A DNA stretch of 6,110 nucleotides from Chromatiales bacterium. Lineage in GTDB: Bacteria; Pseudomonadota; Gammaproteobacteria; Chromatiales; Chromatiaceae. The notes beneath the pieces are model-generated. The model was not told the origin of the DNA. It was given only the letters and a program-made list of their open reading frames with translations, and ran no database searches. Position 1 is the first letter of the stretch; each line of letters begins with the position of its first letter. The stretch lies in NCBI GenBank assembly GCA_024639625.1, contig JAHEIA010000205.1, forward strand, positions 1 through 6,110. The letters are read 5' to 3'. Shown here one piece after another: positions 5,692 through 6,110 of this stretch. The position numbers and the translations under genes are program-made.

Positions 5692-6110
5692 TCACGGGGC
5701 CGAGTCGAGCGCCGGGATCAATCGCAGATCGAATTCTACCAGCACTTCCAGGTCGATGACCTCTCCGCCGGACCATTCTCCGCTGCCGATCCCGAAGTCG
5801 TTGCGGTCGATCGTCAGCTTCCCCCGCATGCGCACAGCATCCGCCTCCGCGTCCCAGCGGAACGGGACTTCCAGCGGCCGGCGCACCCCCTTCAGGCTGA
5901 GGCTGCCCTGAGCGGAGAATCCACCGTCGGCGAGGCGGCGAAAACGGTCGGCACTGAAATCCGCGTCGGGGAAACGGGCCAAGAAGAACCATTCCGCGAG
6001 CGCCAACGCATCGTCCACGTCCGGCATATCGGTGGTGACGCTCGCGACGTCCACCTTGACCCGGATCTCCCCAGCGAGGGTTTCCGGAACGAACGCGACC
6101 CGGGCGGAAA
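5692..6110 (-). CDS. YceI-family lipocalin-like protein, N-terminus outside window
   Basis: The 138 C-terminal residues of a YceI-family protein are visible; the frame is open to the last base, so start and any signal peptide lie beyond 6110. YceI proteins are usually periplasmic or secreted beta-barrels binding isoprenoid-type lipids. Visible family features in order: FVPETLAGEIRVKVDVASV (about 6-24 of the fragment), an acidic stretch DMPDVDDALA followed by AEWFFLARFPDADFSADRF (residues WF..ARFP typical), GSLSLKGVRRPLEVPF, and the closing LTIDRNDFGIGSGEW. A GTG at 6054 gives an open frame of 120 residues, but the family similarity continues upstream of it, so it is internal. It is convergent with ParA, 15 nt apart, and separated by the hairpin, so it is probably an independent transcription unit. 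Ligand unknown. Confidence 0.92.
   Translation of the reverse strand, partial: SARVAFVPETLAGEIRVKVDVASVTTDMPDVDDALALAEWFFLARFPDADFSADRFRRLADGGFSAQGSLSLKGVRRPLEVPFRWDAEADAVRMRGKLTIDRNDFGIGSGEWSGGEVIDLEVLVEFDLRLIPALDSAP

Overview
The window reads as a gene-dense, GC-rich piece of a bacterial chromosome. The protein repertoire (NfeD/slipin pair, CHAD protein with ParA, YceI, a bacterial IF-2B-like protein) suits a gammaproteobacterium, perhaps of the Chromatiales/Ectothiorhodospiraceae type. That placement is an inference from protein flavour, not from any marker gene. I see no rRNA, tRNA, CRISPR array, insertion sequence or phage gene.

Left half (1-3153, minus strand): a compact four-gene unit read right to left. 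It runs NfeD membrane serine protease (1774-3153), slipin/stomatin-like SPFH protein (1015-1758), Nudix hydrolase (573-1010), then an IF-2B-like protein (1-586) that leaves the window at base 1. Gaps are 15 nt, 4 nt and a 14-nt overlap, so one transcript is likely. A candidate promoter lies at 3186-3214. NfeD and slipin are a classic protease/membrane-scaffold pair; the two downstream genes add what look like nucleotide- or sugar-phosphate-processing functions.

Middle (3154-3298): a 145-bp divergent intergenic region with the leftward promoter and the ribosome-binding region of the rightward genes.

Right half (3299-5676, plus strand): two genes overlapping by 4 nt (ATGA). They are a CYTH-like/CHAD protein of 546 residues and an orphan ParA-type ATPase with no ParB in view. 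CHAD domains bind polyphosphate and ParA ATPases position large cargos, so this pair is the best candidate here for an under-described system: a ParA-driven positioning device for polyphosphate granules or another CHAD-bound cargo. It is followed by a perfect 7-bp hairpin that overlaps the ParA stop codon and probably terminates the convergent YceI-family gene (5692-6110, minus strand, N-terminus outside the window).
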